DNA from: Bacteroidota bacterium
GTDB taxonomy: Bacteria; Bacteroidota; Ignavibacteria; Ignavibacteriales; Ignavibacteriaceae
Length of the DNA: 64,000 nucleotides
Assembly: GCA_020161395.1 (NCBI GenBank)
Contig: JAIUOE010000003.1
Coordinates: forward strand, 310,001-374,000
Reading direction: 5' to 3'
This document shows, piece by piece, positions 53,505 through 62,098 of this stretch (within the stretch, counting starts at the first letter, position 1; every line of letters starts with the position of its first letter). The notes under the pieces were generated by a model that did not search any database, was not told the DNA's origin, and saw nothing but the letters and a program-made list of their open reading frames with translations. The translations under genes were made by a program, and so were the position numbers.

Positions 53505-54754
53505 CAGGAGAATACCTCTATTACTTTTTTGATTGCAGCGGCTGCGAGGTCGATTTCGTGTTTTGTGTTGTAGAATGCGAGTGAGATACGGGAGAGGGCA
53601 GGGACGCCGAATCTTTTCATGACGGGTTGTGTGCACATGTGCCCTGTTCTTATTGCGATTCCCTCGAGGTCCATGATTGTGCCAACATCGTGTGGATGAA
53701 TGTCGTCGAGTTTAAATGAGAAAACGCTGCTCTTTTTTGCTGCGGTTCCAACGAGGGTTAATCCTTCTATGGGAAGAAATTTTTCTTCGGCATATTGGTA
53801 TAATTCGTTTTCATAGCGGGCTATGTTTTCTATGCCGATGGAGTTGACATAATCGATTGCAGCTCCCAAGGCTATGGTATCTGCGATGTTGGGTGTGCCC
53901 GCCTCAAATTTGTATGGTATCTGGTTGTAAATGGTTTTTTCGAATGTGACGGAGAGTATCATGTCACCGCCGCCCTGCCACGGGGGCATGGTTTCGAGCA
54001 GTTCTTCTTTGCCCCAGAGTACCCCTATTCCTGTGGGAGCGTAGAGTTTGTGACCGGAGAAGGCATAAAAATCGCATCCGATGTCTTGTATGTCGACTTT
54101 AAAGTGCTGTACTGCCTGGGCTCCGTCTATGAGTACTTTTGCGTTGTACCGGTGTGCGAGTGTGGTTATTTCTTTTACGGGGTTTTCGGTTCCGAGTGTG
54201 TTTGAAGCATGAACGACGGAGACGAGTTTCGTCTTCTCGGAGAGGAGGTTTTTGTATTCTTCGATTATGAGTTCTCCGCTGTCGTTGAGAGGTATAACTT
54301 TGAGGGTGGCACCTGTCTGTTCACAAAGCAACTGCCATGGAACTATGTTTGAGTGATGTTCCATCTCGGAGATGATGATCTCATCTCCGGCTTTGAGGAA
54401 GGTGCGGCCCCATGAGTTGGCGACGAGGTTTATTGCTTCTGTTGTTCCTCTTAGAAAGATAATTTCTTCGGTTTTGGGTGCATTTAGGAATTTCCGGACC
54501 CTGGTTCTTACTTTCTCATATTCATCTGTTGCTTTTTGGCTGAGGAGGTGAACGCCTCTGTGGATGTTTGAGTTGTAGTCTGAATAGTATTCGGTTAATG
54601 AATTTATTACCTGTAAGGGTTTTTGGGTTGTGGCAGCGTTGTCGAGGTATACGAGGGGTTTCCCGTGGACTTTTTGGCGGAGTACGGGGAAATCTTCTCT
54701 TATTTTCCCGATATCCAAAAGGGTGGTGGCTGCTGTTGTTTTTAGTTCAGTCAT
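53504..54754 (-). CDS. sufS: Cysteine desulfurase SufS
   Basis: 416 residues. The PLP lysine is in F-S-G-H-K-L-Y-A-P-T near 230 and the catalytic Cys is in R-T-G-H-M-C-T-Q-P near 370. The N-terminus has F-P-V-L-R-Q-K-V-H-G-K-P-L-V-Y-L-D-N-A-A-T-T and E-H-H-S-N-I-V-P-W. It makes persulfide from cysteine for Fe-S clusters. It is 9 nt downstream of sufD and overlaps sufU. Confidence 0.97.
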   Translation of the reverse strand: MTELKTTAATTLLDIGKIREDFPVLRQKVHGKPLVYLDNAATTQKPLQVINSLTEYYSDYNSNIHRGVHLLSQKATDEYEKVRTRVRKFLNAPKTEEIIFLRGTTEAINLVANSWGRTFLKAGDEIIISEMEHHSNIVPWQLLCEQTGATLKVIPLNDSGELIIEEYKNLLSEKTKLVSVVHASNTLGTENPVKEITTLAHRYNAKVLIDGAQAVQHFKVDIQDIGCDFYAFSGHKLYAPTGIGVLWGKEELLETMPPWQGGGDMILSVTFEKTIYNQIPYKFEAGTPNIADTIALGAAIDYVNSIGIENIARYENELYQYAEEKFLPIEGLTLVGTAAKKSSVFSFKLDDIHPHDVGTIMDLEGIAIRTGHMCTQPVMKRFGVPALSRISLAFYNTKHEIDLAAAAIKKVIEVFS

Positions 54755-54763
54755 TGTATGGTT

Positions 54764-56074
54764 TCAATTTTTTGACAGTTTGATGGCAACCCGTTCTTCT
54801 ATTCTCTGACGGACTTCCTCCATCGTGATTGTATGAACGGCATCGTTTGCGAATGCATTAATAATGATTGTTTTTGCGAGTTCCTCTCCGATGCCTCTGG
54901 CTCTGAGATAGAATATCGATTCGTTATTCAACTTTCCAATGGTAGCTCCGTGTGAGCATTTTACATCATCGGCAAATATTTCAAGTTGTGGTTTTGTATC
55001 AACTCTTGCATCGTTGGAGAGAAGTACATTTTTATTTTCCTGAAAGGCATTGGTTTTCTGTGCGTCTTTGCGGACGAAGACTTTCCCGTTGAATACTGCC
55101 CGACCGGAGTCGTTTAATACACCTTTGTACATTTCATGGCTTTCGCAATTCGGAACTGCATGATCGATGAGGGTGTGATTGTCTATGTGCTGTTGTCCAT
55201 CTGCCAGGTAGAGTCCGTTTAGTGTGCAATGGGCATGTTCGCCGTTAAATCTTGCATTGAGGTCGTTCCTGACGAGTTTACCTCCAAAGTTAATGTTGTA
55301 GGAGGCGTAAGTGCTTTCCTGTTCTACATCGATTTCTGTGGTTGAGATGTGAAAGGCTTCAAGGCTTTCTTCCTGAATTTTTATGTGTTCGAGGCTGCCG
55401 TGCTGATCTACATAAGTTTCGGTGACTGCATTGGTAAAGTAGACACTGTTTCCCTGGGTGTAGTATGATTCAACAACTTTTGCACGGGCATTTTTCCCGA
55501 TTATAAAAAGGTTGCGGGGTTGTATCAAAAGGTTATCGCCGCCGGAATTAACATAGAGTATCTGAACGGGTTTGTCGAGGGACTTTCCTGATTTTACTTT
55601 AAGGAAAACACCGTCATTAATGCAGGCTGTTGACAGGGCTGTGAAGATGTTATTCTCTATTTTGGCAAATTTTCCAATGTGGAGATTAACTTCCTCGGAA
55701 TATTTGCTGATAGCGGTCTTCAGGTTACAAAGGGTTATACCCGGTTCTTCCAGTTGCTGTGAATTAACGGGGTCATATATGCCATTTATGAAGACGATTG
55801 TGTAGTAGTTTTCGCGATGAAACAAGTAATCGGAAAGGTTTACATCCTGTGGCTTGAATGACTTGGCGGTTGTATCTTCAAATTTATGGCCGAGTAAGGG
55901 GGAAATGTTTGTGTATTTCCATTCTTCATCTTTAAGGGCAGGAAATTTGAGTTCAAGAAATTTTTCGATAGCTGCTTTTCTTAGCTGATGAATGGGGAGT
56001 TTGGTCTCGCCGTTCAGGTTGGCCTCAAGTCTTTCAAAGGTATCGACATACCATTTTTTGATTTGGTCGCTCAT
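54764..56074 (-). CDS. sufD: SufD scaffold subunit
   Basis: 436 residues with the beta-helical SufBD core. Typical ends are S-H-G-A-T-I-G-K-L-N near 370 and Y-L-R-A-R-G-I. The N-terminus has W-K-Y-T-N-I-S-P-L. It forms SufBC2D with SufB and SufC. It overlaps sufC by 4 nt. Codon choice here is ordinary for the window, unlike its neighbours sufC and sufS. Confidence 0.95.
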   Translation of the reverse strand: MSDQIKKWYVDTFERLEANLNGETKLPIHQLRKAAIEKFLELKFPALKDEEWKYTNISPLLGHKFEDTTAKSFKPQDVNLSDYLFHRENYYTIVFINGIYDPVNSQQLEEPGITLCNLKTAISKYSEEVNLHIGKFAKIENNIFTALSTACINDGVFLKVKSGKSLDKPVQILYVNSGGDNLLIQPRNLFIIGKNARAKVVESYYTQGNSVYFTNAVTETYVDQHGSLEHIKIQEESLEAFHISTTEIDVEQESTYASYNINFGGKLVRNDLNARFNGEHAHCTLNGLYLADGQQHIDNHTLIDHAVPNCESHEMYKGVLNDSGRAVFNGKVFVRKDAQKTNAFQENKNVLLSNDARVDTKPQLEIFADDVKCSHGATIGKLNNESIFYLRARGIGEELAKTIIINAFANDAVHTITMEEVRQRIEERVAIKLSKN

Positions 56075-56841
56075 ATTGTTCCTGCCACGAATTCTTCCAC
56101 ATGGTCTTTTACCCAGTCGTATCCTTTATCTTCGAGGAAGAGTGCGAGGGATTTGTCGCCCGATTTGATTATTCTGCCTTTGTAGAGGACATGTACGAAG
56201 TCGGGTACGATGTAGTCGAGGAGTCTTTGGTAGTGTGTTACGACTATGAATGAGTTGTGGGGACGGCGGAGTGAGTTGACGCCGCTTGCGACGATGCGGA
56301 GTGCGTCGATGTCGAGGCCTGAGTCGGTCTCGTCAAGGATGGCGAGTCGGGGGTCAAGAACTGCCATTTGAAAGACTTCGTTGCGCTTCTTTTCTCCGCC
56401 TGAGAATCCTTCGTTTACTGAGCGGCTGAGGAGATCCTGCGGCATTTCCACGAGTTTCATTTTTTCTTTGATCATCTTGAGGAAGTCCATGGCATCGAGC
56501 GGATCTTCACCTCTGTATTTTTTAATTTCGTTTACGGCATTTTTTAGAAGGTTGGTGTTTGATACGCCGGGTATTTCAATCGGGTACTGGAATGCGAGGA
56601 ATACACCTTCCCTTGCCCTGTCTTCGGGGGACAAGTCGAGGAGGTCTTTGCCGTTGAATGTGACGGAGCCTTCGAGAACTTCATACTCTTCCCTGCCTGC
56701 AAGAACCTGAGCGAGAGTGGATTTTCCTGAGCCGTTTGGTCCCATTATTGCGTGGACTTCACCGGGTTTTACGGTGAGGTTTATTCCTTTTAAAATTTCT
56801 TTGCCGTCGATGGCTGCTCTTAAGTTTTTAATTTCTATCAT
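56071..56841 (-). CDS. sufC: SufC ATPase
   Basis: 256 residues with Walker A G-P-N-G-S-G-K-S-T near 35-43, ABC signature F-S-G-G-E-K-K-R and Walker B A-I-L-D-E-T-D-S-G-L-D. It energises SufBCD assembly. It lies 25 nt after sufB and overlaps sufD by 4 nt. Confidence 0.97.
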   Translation of the reverse strand: MIEIKNLRAAIDGKEILKGINLTVKPGEVHAIMGPNGSGKSTLAQVLAGREEYEVLEGSVTFNGKDLLDLSPEDRAREGVFLAFQYPIEIPGVSNTNLLKNAVNEIKKYRGEDPLDAMDFLKMIKEKMKLVEMPQDLLSRSVNEGFSGGEKKRNEVFQMAVLDPRLAILDETDSGLDIDALRIVASGVNSLRRPHNSFIVVTHYQRLLDYIVPDFVHVLYKGRIIKSGDKSLALFLEDKGYDWVKDHVEEFVAGTI

Positions 56842-56866
56842 TTTCGTTCAATTCTTTCTTAATTTA

Positions 56867-58315
56867 TTAACCAACACTGCCTTCGAGGCTGATGCTTAAA
56901 AGTTTGGTTGCTTCAACTGCGAATTCCATGGGGAGTTCTTTGAAGACTTCCTTGCAGTAACCGTTTACTATCATGCTGACTGCATCCTCGGTTGAGAGTC
57001 CCCTTTGGTTGAGGTAGAATATCTGGTCGGCACCTATTTTCGAGGTTGTTGCCTCGTGTTCAACGGTTGCCGTCGGATTGCTTACTTCAAGGTACGGGAA
57101 GGTGTGTGCTCCGCATTTGTCGCCTATCAGGAGTGAGTCGCACTGTGAGAAATTTCGGGCATTTTCTGCTTTTTTTCCGATTCTGACGAGTCCTCTGTAG
57201 GAGTTGTTGCTGAGTCCGGCGGAGATACCTTTGCTTACGATGTTACTTTTGGTGTTTTTACCGATGTGCATCATCTTTGTGCCGGTGTCAGCCTGCTGCA
57301 TGTTGTTTGTGACAGCAACGGAGTAGAATTCACCAACTGAATTGTCGCCCGAGAGGATGCAGCTTGGATATTTCCATGTGATCGCGGAGCCTGTTTCCAC
57401 CTGTGTCCAGGAGATTTTTGAGTTGACTCCCTTGCAGAGTCCCCTTTTGGTCACAAAATTGTAGATGCCGCCTTTGCCGTTTTTGTCGCCTGCGTACCAG
57501 TTTTGTATGGTTGAATATTTTATCTGGGCGTTATCCATTGCCACCAGTTCAACAACTGCTGCGTGAAGCTGGTTTTCGTCTCTCATCGGGGCGGTACACC
57601 CTTCGAGGTAGCTTACATAGGAGTATTCATCTGCGACGATGAGGGTTCTCTCGAACTGTCCCGTGTTGGCAGCATTTATCCTGAAGTAGGTCGAGAGTTC
57701 CATCGGGCATCTGACGCCTTTTGGGATGTAAACAAAGGAACCATCGCTGAAGACAGCGGAATTGAGAGCCGAGTAGTAATTGTCTGCTGCCGGAACAACG
57801 GAACCGAGATATTTTCGCACCAGATCGCCGTGGTCTTGTATCGCTTCCGACATCGAGCAGAAGATAATGCCGAGTTCGTTCAATTTTGCTTTGTAGGTGG
57901 TGGCAACCGAGACGGAGTCGAATACAGCGTCGACCGCTACATTTGCCAGCACTTTCTGCTCTTCGAGAGGAATTCCCAGTTTCGCAAAAGCGCTTAGGAT
58001 TTCAGGATCCACTTCATCGAGGCTGTTAAGCTTCTTCTTCTGTTTTGGAGCTGAATAGTAGCTTATCTCCTGAAAATCGACGGGTGGATAGTTTACATTG
58101 GGCCATTTCGGCTCTTCAAGTTTTAGCCAGTGTCTGTATGATTTCAGTCGCCACTCGAGCATCCATTCAGGTTCACCCTTTTTTGCAGAGAGTGCCCGAA
58201 TAACATTTTCGTCTAAACCCGGAGGAAATGTGTCGGCATCGATATCAGTTACAAATCCGTATTTGTACTCCTGATTCGCTAATTGCTCTATCTCATTTAT
58301 CTCGGTATTGCTCAT
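56867..58315 (-). CDS. sufB: SufB scaffold subunit
   Basis: About 482 residues from the ATG at 58313-58315 (M-S-N-T-E-I-N-E), which has AAGGA seven nt upstream; an in-frame ATG six codons earlier is less well placed. Core motifs include [23 protein letters not shown] and the cluster-binding region with [10 protein letters not shown] and Y-L-N-Q-R-G-L. It is the first gene of the suf operon and the main Fe-S scaffold. Confidence 0.97.
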   Translation of the reverse strand: MSNTEINEIEQLANQEYKYGFVTDIDADTFPPGLDENVIRALSAKKGEPEWMLEWRLKSYRHWLKLEEPKWPNVNYPPVDFQEISYYSAPKQKKKLNSLDEVDPEILSAFAKLGIPLEEQKVLANVAVDAVFDSVSVATTYKAKLNELGIIFCSMSEAIQDHGDLVRKYLGSVVPAADNYYSALNSAVFSDGSFVYIPKGVRCPMELSTYFRINAANTGQFERTLIVADEYSYVSYLEGCTAPMRDENQLHAAVVELVAMDNAQIKYSTIQNWYAGDKNGKGGIYNFVTKRGLCKGVNSKISWTQVETGSAITWKYPSCILSGDNSVGEFYSVAVTNNMQQADTGTKMMHIGKNTKSNIVSKGISAGLSNNSYRGLVRIGKKAENARNFSQCDSLLIGDKCGAHTFPYLEVSNPTATVEHEATTSKIGADQIFYLNQRGLSTEDAVSMIVNGYCKEVFKELPMEFAVEATKLLSISLEGSVG

Positions 58316-58344
58316 TAAAAGTCCTTGTTTCAAAAAAAAATTAA

Positions 58345-58385
58345 ATCCGATATGTAAACTTATCGAATCTGTACAAAAAAGTCAA
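58345..58385 (-). promoter_or_regulatory. suf promoter with candidate Rrf2 operator dyad
   Basis: On the minus strand a -35 TTGACT (58380-58385) and a -10 TAAGTT (58357-58362) are 17 nt apart. A dyad of the form ATYCGATA-N8-TATCGRAT (58345-58352 and 58361-58368) overlaps the -10 and the expected start, a typical repressor position. The operon carries its own Rrf2 regulator gene. Promoter matches to consensus are moderate. Confidence 0.55.
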
Positions 58386-58442
58386 GATTAATTATAAAAG
58401 AATAACAAGAAGTGATTGTGTTGAGTTCCAAAGGGGGAAAAA

Positions 58443-58773
58443 GCTATGAACTTTGATCTATGAACTATTAGCTAACCTTGAATTTCGGAACAGGAGCGAC
58501 AATCGTCTCGATTGTCCAACCGATAAAGATTATATAATTATCCGGGGGATTGATTGTTTTTACATTCATGGGGTTGAAACCCCATGCTATTGATTTTTGA
58601 TTGGTCGCGTCGAATCAATAGGCAAATCAACACGCCTGGGCGTGTGACATGTTCGTAGAAATCAATCAATCCAAATACCGCAAAAACACGCCTGGGCGTG
58701 TGACATGTTCGTAGAAAAAACAATCATTCCCAATTCCGCCAAAACACGCCTAGGCGTGTGGCATGTTCGTAGA
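58443..58773. repeat. Composite repeat copy A plus two hairpin-tail units
   Basis: In order on the plus strand: a heptamer run (TATGAAC-like), the conserved GGAGCGACAATCG hairpin (GACAATCG-TCT-CGATTGTC, 58498-58516), a palindrome CATGGGGTTGAAACCCCATG (58567-58586), and ACACGCC-TG-GGCGTGT (58630-58645) with tail GACATGTTCGTAGAA. Two further ACACGCC hairpins with the same tail follow near 58686 and 58744. Confidence 0.85.
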
Positions 58774-59165
58774 AAAAAGGGAAATTTTGCCAAATTGCGT
58801 TTATAACCCGCAGAAAAGCATGTCTTTTTGTAGATTATAACCACAAAAAAATCAAAAATTCAAACAGCAAGAGTAAAATTTTGAACCTCAAGCTACAAAT
58901 AACCGTAGAATAAATTAGGAGGGACACATTTGAAAATCCGGTTTGAATTTTATTTTGAAATCGAATATATTTAAAGAAATGGCAAATGTTTCCAAAAGAA
59001 CATTCATTTAATCTATCGGGAAATTCCCGGTTTCTCTTTTTACCCAATCTGTTGCCAAGGTGCAGAGCGATTACAAAAATGCTTTTTAAATACAAGAATG
59101 CATGTCTGAATCAGGATTGAGGGGATTAAAGGATTTTCAGGATTCGGCAAATAAAGATTGTAGCT
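58774..59165. other. AT-rich gap with no supported gene
   Basis: Between repeat copies A and B lies about 390 bp of AT-rich DNA. An 86-codon reading frame (58835-59095, minus) has no recognisable domain, composition or start signal and I do not call it. A small palindrome CGGGAAATTCCCG lies near 59018. I see nothing else here. Confidence 0.5.
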
Positions 59166-59600
59166 CTTCCGGCCGTCATATGGCTAGAAAACGGTATGAA
59201 CCATGATCTATGGGCTATTAGTTGAATTGAAGCTGCACTTTCGAAAAGGAGCGACAATCGTCTCGATTGTCCGGGCGACAAAAATTATGGAATTACTGGG
59301 GGATCGTTTTTTTGAATTCATGGGGTTGAAACCCCATGCTATTGTTTTTTTATTGATTGCGTAAAACCAATTGCCAAATCAACACGCCTGGGCGTGTGAC
59401 ATGTTCGTAGAAATCAATCAATCCAAATACCACAAAAACACGCCAAGACGTGTGGCATGTTCGTAGAAAACCCATCATCTTCCCAATACGATTTCCCTCG
59501 AAGAGGGATTGATGTTCGTAGAGCCCTTGCGGCGACATGTGGGTAGAACTCCGGCAACCATCTCCAAGAGAGCCCTCTGGGCGACATATGTGTAGAAATA
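59166..59600. repeat. Composite repeat copy B
   Basis: Starts with a diverged hairpin whose tail is CATATGGCTAGAA, then a heptamer-like run, the GACAATCG hairpin (about 59253-59271), the GGGGTTGAAACCCC palindrome, the ACACGCC hairpin, a second one with a changed stem (ACACGCCAAGACGTGT), a CCCTCGAAGAGGG hairpin and two GCCC-type hairpins. Tails alternate between GTTCGTAGA, GTGGGTAGAA and GTGTAGAA. Confidence 0.85.
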
Positions 59601-60122
59601 TTAAACTTCAGAAAAGGAGCGACAATCGTCTCGATTGTCCAACCGACAAAAATTATGGAATGACAGGGGGATCGTTTTTTTGAATTCATGGGGTTGAAAC
59701 CCCATGCTATTGTTTTTTTATTGATTGCGTAAAATCAATTTCCAAATCAACACGCCTGGGCGTGTGACATCTTCGTAGAAAAACCATGAATCACCAATTC
59801 CACAAAAACACGCCTGGGCGTGTGACATCTTCGTAGAAAAAAGCGTCATCTGATCCAAAAAAAGCCCGTAGGGCGACATATGGGTAGAACTCCGGTAACC
59901 ATCTCTAAGAGAGCCCTCTGGGCGACATATGTGTAGAAATATTAAACTTCGGAAAAGGAGCGACAATCGTCTCGATTGTCCTGCCGGTAAATGTTGTGGA
60001 ATTACAGGGGGATGAATTGTTATTATTTTCATGGGGTTGAAACCCCATGCTATTGTTTTTTTTGATTGCGTAAAATCAATTTCCAAATCAATACGCTTGG
60101 GCATGTTACCTGTTCGTAGAAA
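59600..60122. repeat. Composite repeat copies C and D
   Basis: Two further copies in tandem. Copy C runs from about 59600 to 59940 and copy D from about 59940 to 60122. Both start with TTAAACTTC(A/G)GAAAAGGAGC, then the GACAATCG hairpin, the GGGGTTGAAACCCC palindrome and ACACGCC-type hairpins; the tail in copy C reads ACATCTTCGTAGAA. Copy D ends in a decayed ACGCTTGGGCATGT stem. Copy C carries GCCC-GTA-GGGC and GCCC-TCT-GGGC hairpins at its end. Confidence 0.85.
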
Positions 60123-60163
60123 AACCATCCTTTCTTAATTGTTCATGATTTCAAGAAACTGTC

Positions 60164-60192
60164 TTGACAATTGCCTCCATCCTATTTATATT
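60164..60192 (+). promoter_or_regulatory. Consensus-like promoter of the PIN toxin-antitoxin operon
   Basis: TTGACA (60164-60169) and TATATT (60187-60192) are separated by 17 nt. Transcription should begin near 60199, giving a leader of about 26 nt before the antitoxin ATG at 60225. Confidence 0.75.
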
Positions 60193-60224
60193 GCGTATGT
60201 ATTTTCAATTATTCGAGATTTCAA

Positions 60225-60494
60225 ATGGAACGAACAAACAAAAGCCAAACAAAACGGATAAAAATAGGGACCATCCTCGATGCAGATGTTGTGCGGCAAC
60301 TCAAGGAAAGGGCTTTATGCGAAGGAAAAACCATCAGCGATGTGGTTCAGGAAGCTGTAATCAGTTACAATCGTATCGAAACAACCAAAATTGAACAACG
60401 GAAAGAGGCTGCGAGAAGACTCTGCTCAAGTCCGTTTAATATTTCAACAGAACAGCTCAAATCCGATCTTGAAGAGGACTACTACGACCAATGA
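60225..60494 (+). CDS. Ribbon-helix-helix antitoxin of a PIN toxin module
   Basis: 89 residues from the ATG at 60225. The frame runs further upstream to before the promoter -10, so this internal ATG is chosen. The N-terminal region T-K-R-I-K-I-G-T-I-L-D-A-D-V and K-T-I-S-D-V-V-Q-E-A-V looks like a ribbon-helix-helix DNA-binding fold. The acidic C-terminus (L-E-E-D-Y-Y-D-Q) would neutralise the toxin. Its stop overlaps the toxin start (ATGA). It probably also represses its own promoter. Confidence 0.8.
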   Translation: MERTNKSQTKRIKIGTILDADVVRQLKERALCEGKTISDVVQEAVISYNRIETTKIEQRKEAARRLCSSPFNISTEQLKSDLEEDYYDQ

Positions 60495-60994
60495 ACCTAA
60501 TGAATATTGACCCCTCAAAACCCTTGATGCTGGATGCAAATATCTTTCTTTACGCAATTCAAAGAAAATCGGCTCAATGTGTCGACCTGATTGACCGGAT
60601 TGCCGGAGGGGAAATTAACTGCTTTGTGACATCACATATTTTAGCAGAGATTATGCATGTTTTGATGATTGAAGAAGCACGAAGCAACGGAGCAATAACG
60701 GGAGGGAATCCTGCCCGAAAGCTGAGCGAGAAGCCCGAAATTATTCGCTCACTCTATATTTATGAAAATGTTTTCGAAGACATCCTGAACCTTGGAATAA
60801 ACATCGAAACTGTCGGCAAAGCTGATCTGATGGAAGCCCTTGTTATTCAGAGAAGATACGGGCTGTTAACAAATGACGCCCTGCTTGTTGCAGTTGCCAA
60901 ACGCCTGGGAATTACCTCCCTTGCCTCAGCGGACAAAGTCTTCGGCAAAGTGAGGAACCTGACTCTTTACACTCCGGATGATATTCAGGTATGA
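60491..60994 (+). CDS. PIN-domain toxin (VapC-like ribonuclease)
   Basis: 167 residues. The acidic PIN residues are visible: D in L-M-L-D-A-N-I-F-L-Y near residue 15, E in L-A-E-I-M-H-V, D in T-N-D-A-L-L-V-A-V and D in S-A-D-K-V-F. This gives a magnesium-dependent RNase, usually cutting tRNA or rRNA. Its start overlaps the antitoxin stop. It is longer than typical VapC (about 130) by an insert near residues 65-95 (N-G-A-I-T-G-G-N). Confidence 0.85.
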   Translation: MNLMNIDPSKPLMLDANIFLYAIQRKSAQCVDLIDRIAGGEINCFVTSHILAEIMHVLMIEEARSNGAITGGNPARKLSEKPEIIRSLYIYENVFEDILNLGINIETVGKADLMEALVIQRRYGLLTNDALLVAVAKRLGITSLASADKVFGKVRNLTLYTPDDIQV

Positions 60995-61476
60995 ACTATA
61001 AACTATTAGCTATGAACTATTAGTTGAACTGAACTTTGAGTTTCGGAAAAGGAGCGACAATAAGGAGCTATAAACTATGATCTATGAGCTGGACTGAACT
61101 TTGAGTTTCGGAAAAGGAGCGACAATCGTCCTCGATTGTCCAACCGGTAAACATTATATACCGACAAAAAATAATACTTAATCCCTAGCACCTAATACCT
61201 GAGAACACGCCTGGGCGTGTGACATGTTCGTAGAAAAACCACCATCCTCCCAATACGTTTCCCTCGAAGAGGGATTGATGTTCGTAGAAAACCCATCATC
61301 CTCCCAACACAATTTCCCTCGAAGAGGGATTAATGTTCGTAGAAAACCCACCATCCTCCCAATATGATTTCCCTCGAAGAGGGATTGATGTTCGTAGAAA
61401 ACCCACCATCTTCCCAATATGTTTCCCTCGAAGAGGGATTAATGTTCGTAGAACCCTTGCGGCGACATGTGGGGAG
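60992..61476. repeat. Composite repeat copy E with four 55-bp hairpin units
   Basis: Begins with heptamers TATGAAC-TATAAAC-TATTAGC-TATGAAC-TATTAGT. A duplicated segment GAACTTTGAGTTTCGGAAAAGGAGC follows, one truncated and one with the GACAATCG hairpin. An ACACGCC hairpin comes next near 61205. Then four CCCTCGAAGAGGG hairpins at 61261, 61316, 61371 and 61425 (period about 55) follow, each with tail ATGTTCGTAGAA. Last is a CCTTGCGGCGACATGTGGGG element. The GGGGTTGAAACCCC part is missing from this copy. Confidence 0.85.
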
Positions 61477-61498
61477 AATACAAAGGCTTATGTTAAAT

Positions 61499-61753
61499 TT
61501 ATTTCCCGTAAATATATTTGTGAATGATACTGGAGATCAAAGTCTGGTATGGCAATCCTTCCTCAAGAGCCCGTATCTTAAGCAGGGAAATGTCTTTTTC
61601 GCTTAATCTGATGTTAATCCGTTTGTTTTTCCTGGTGGTTGCCTTGGCGGCAGATTTCATCTCCGATTTAAGCGACTCGATCCCTTCAGCGGATTTCCAT
61701 TCATCGTTCTCAATTTCCTGAATAATTTCTTTTTCAAACTCATCGTATTTCAT
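61499..61753 (-). CDS. CopG/BrnA-like antitoxin
   Basis: 84 residues. An acidic N-terminal part (D-E-F-E-K-E-I-I-Q-E-I-E) is followed by a C-terminal ribbon-helix-helix: K-R-I-N-I-R-L-S-E-K-D-I then L-P-Y-Q-T-L-I-S-S-I-I-H-K-Y. This is the usual layout of CopG-type antitoxins that follow their toxin. It overlaps the toxin by 4 nt, toxin first. Confidence 0.82.
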   Translation of the reverse strand: MKYDEFEKEIIQEIENDEWKSAEGIESLKSEMKSAAKATTRKNKRINIRLSEKDISLLKIRALEEGLPYQTLISSIIHKYIYGK

Positions 61754-62028
61754 TTTTTATCTCCAAGATACTGCTTTGTTGCCTTTCGGCTAGGGATTAT
61801 TGTTTTTAGAAAATATTCTTCTTCGGATTCAATCAATGGTACCAAATAAGCATAAGACTGGTATTCGACAACCAGAATTTTTTGATCTGGATATTTATCT
61901 TTGTTCGGATGCTCCAATATATCCAACAAATTGCCATTTTCAATCTGGAGCAGAATAGTCTCAAATGAGATATCACGCTCGATTTTCAATTTAAGATTCT
62001 TTTCTTTATTCCAATTAAAATATTTCAT
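61750..62028 (-). CDS. BrnT-like toxin
   Basis: 92 residues from the ATG at 62026-62028. A TTG two codons upstream also lies in frame but overlaps the -10. The pattern F-N-W-N-K-E-K-N near the start with I-S-F-E-T and a C-terminal Y-F-L-K-T-I-I-P-S-R-K-A is similar to BrnT/RelE-type ribonuclease toxins. The partner antitoxin gene follows with a 4-nt overlap. Family call rests on layout and short motifs. Confidence 0.7.
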   Translation of the reverse strand: MKYFNWNKEKNLKLKIERDISFETILLQIENGNLLDILEHPNKDKYPDQKILVVEYQSYAYLVPLIESEEEYFLKTIIPSRKATKQYLGDKK

Positions 62029-62033
62029 GTGCA

Positions 62034-62062
62034 AATTTACAAAATGGTGTGCCTTTTGTCAA
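62034..62062 (-). promoter_or_regulatory. Promoter of the BrnT-like operon, possibly leaderless
   Basis: On the minus strand TTGACA (62057-62062) and TAAATT (62034-62039) are 17 nt apart. The -10 ends six nt before the toxin ATG, so the transcript should begin at or next to the start codon. Confidence 0.65.
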
Positions 62063-62098
62063 CACGATAATTGATGTTTTTAATTTACTGTATCTTAA

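Noticed and set aside
58835-59095. 86-codon minus-strand frame as a small membrane protein
   Set aside because: Hydrophobic end arises from AT-rich DNA; no start signal, no codon bias like the neighbours and no domain.
58538-60128. Open reading frames of 60-136 codons on the minus strand across the hairpin repeats
   Set aside because: They translate the repeat units themselves (the same F-Y-E-H-V-T-R-P-G-V-L phrase recurs), with no ribosome sites or domain content.
61255-61470. CRISPR-like array of four 55-bp units
   Set aside because: The segments between hairpins are nearly identical to one another rather than unique spacers, and no cas genes are present.
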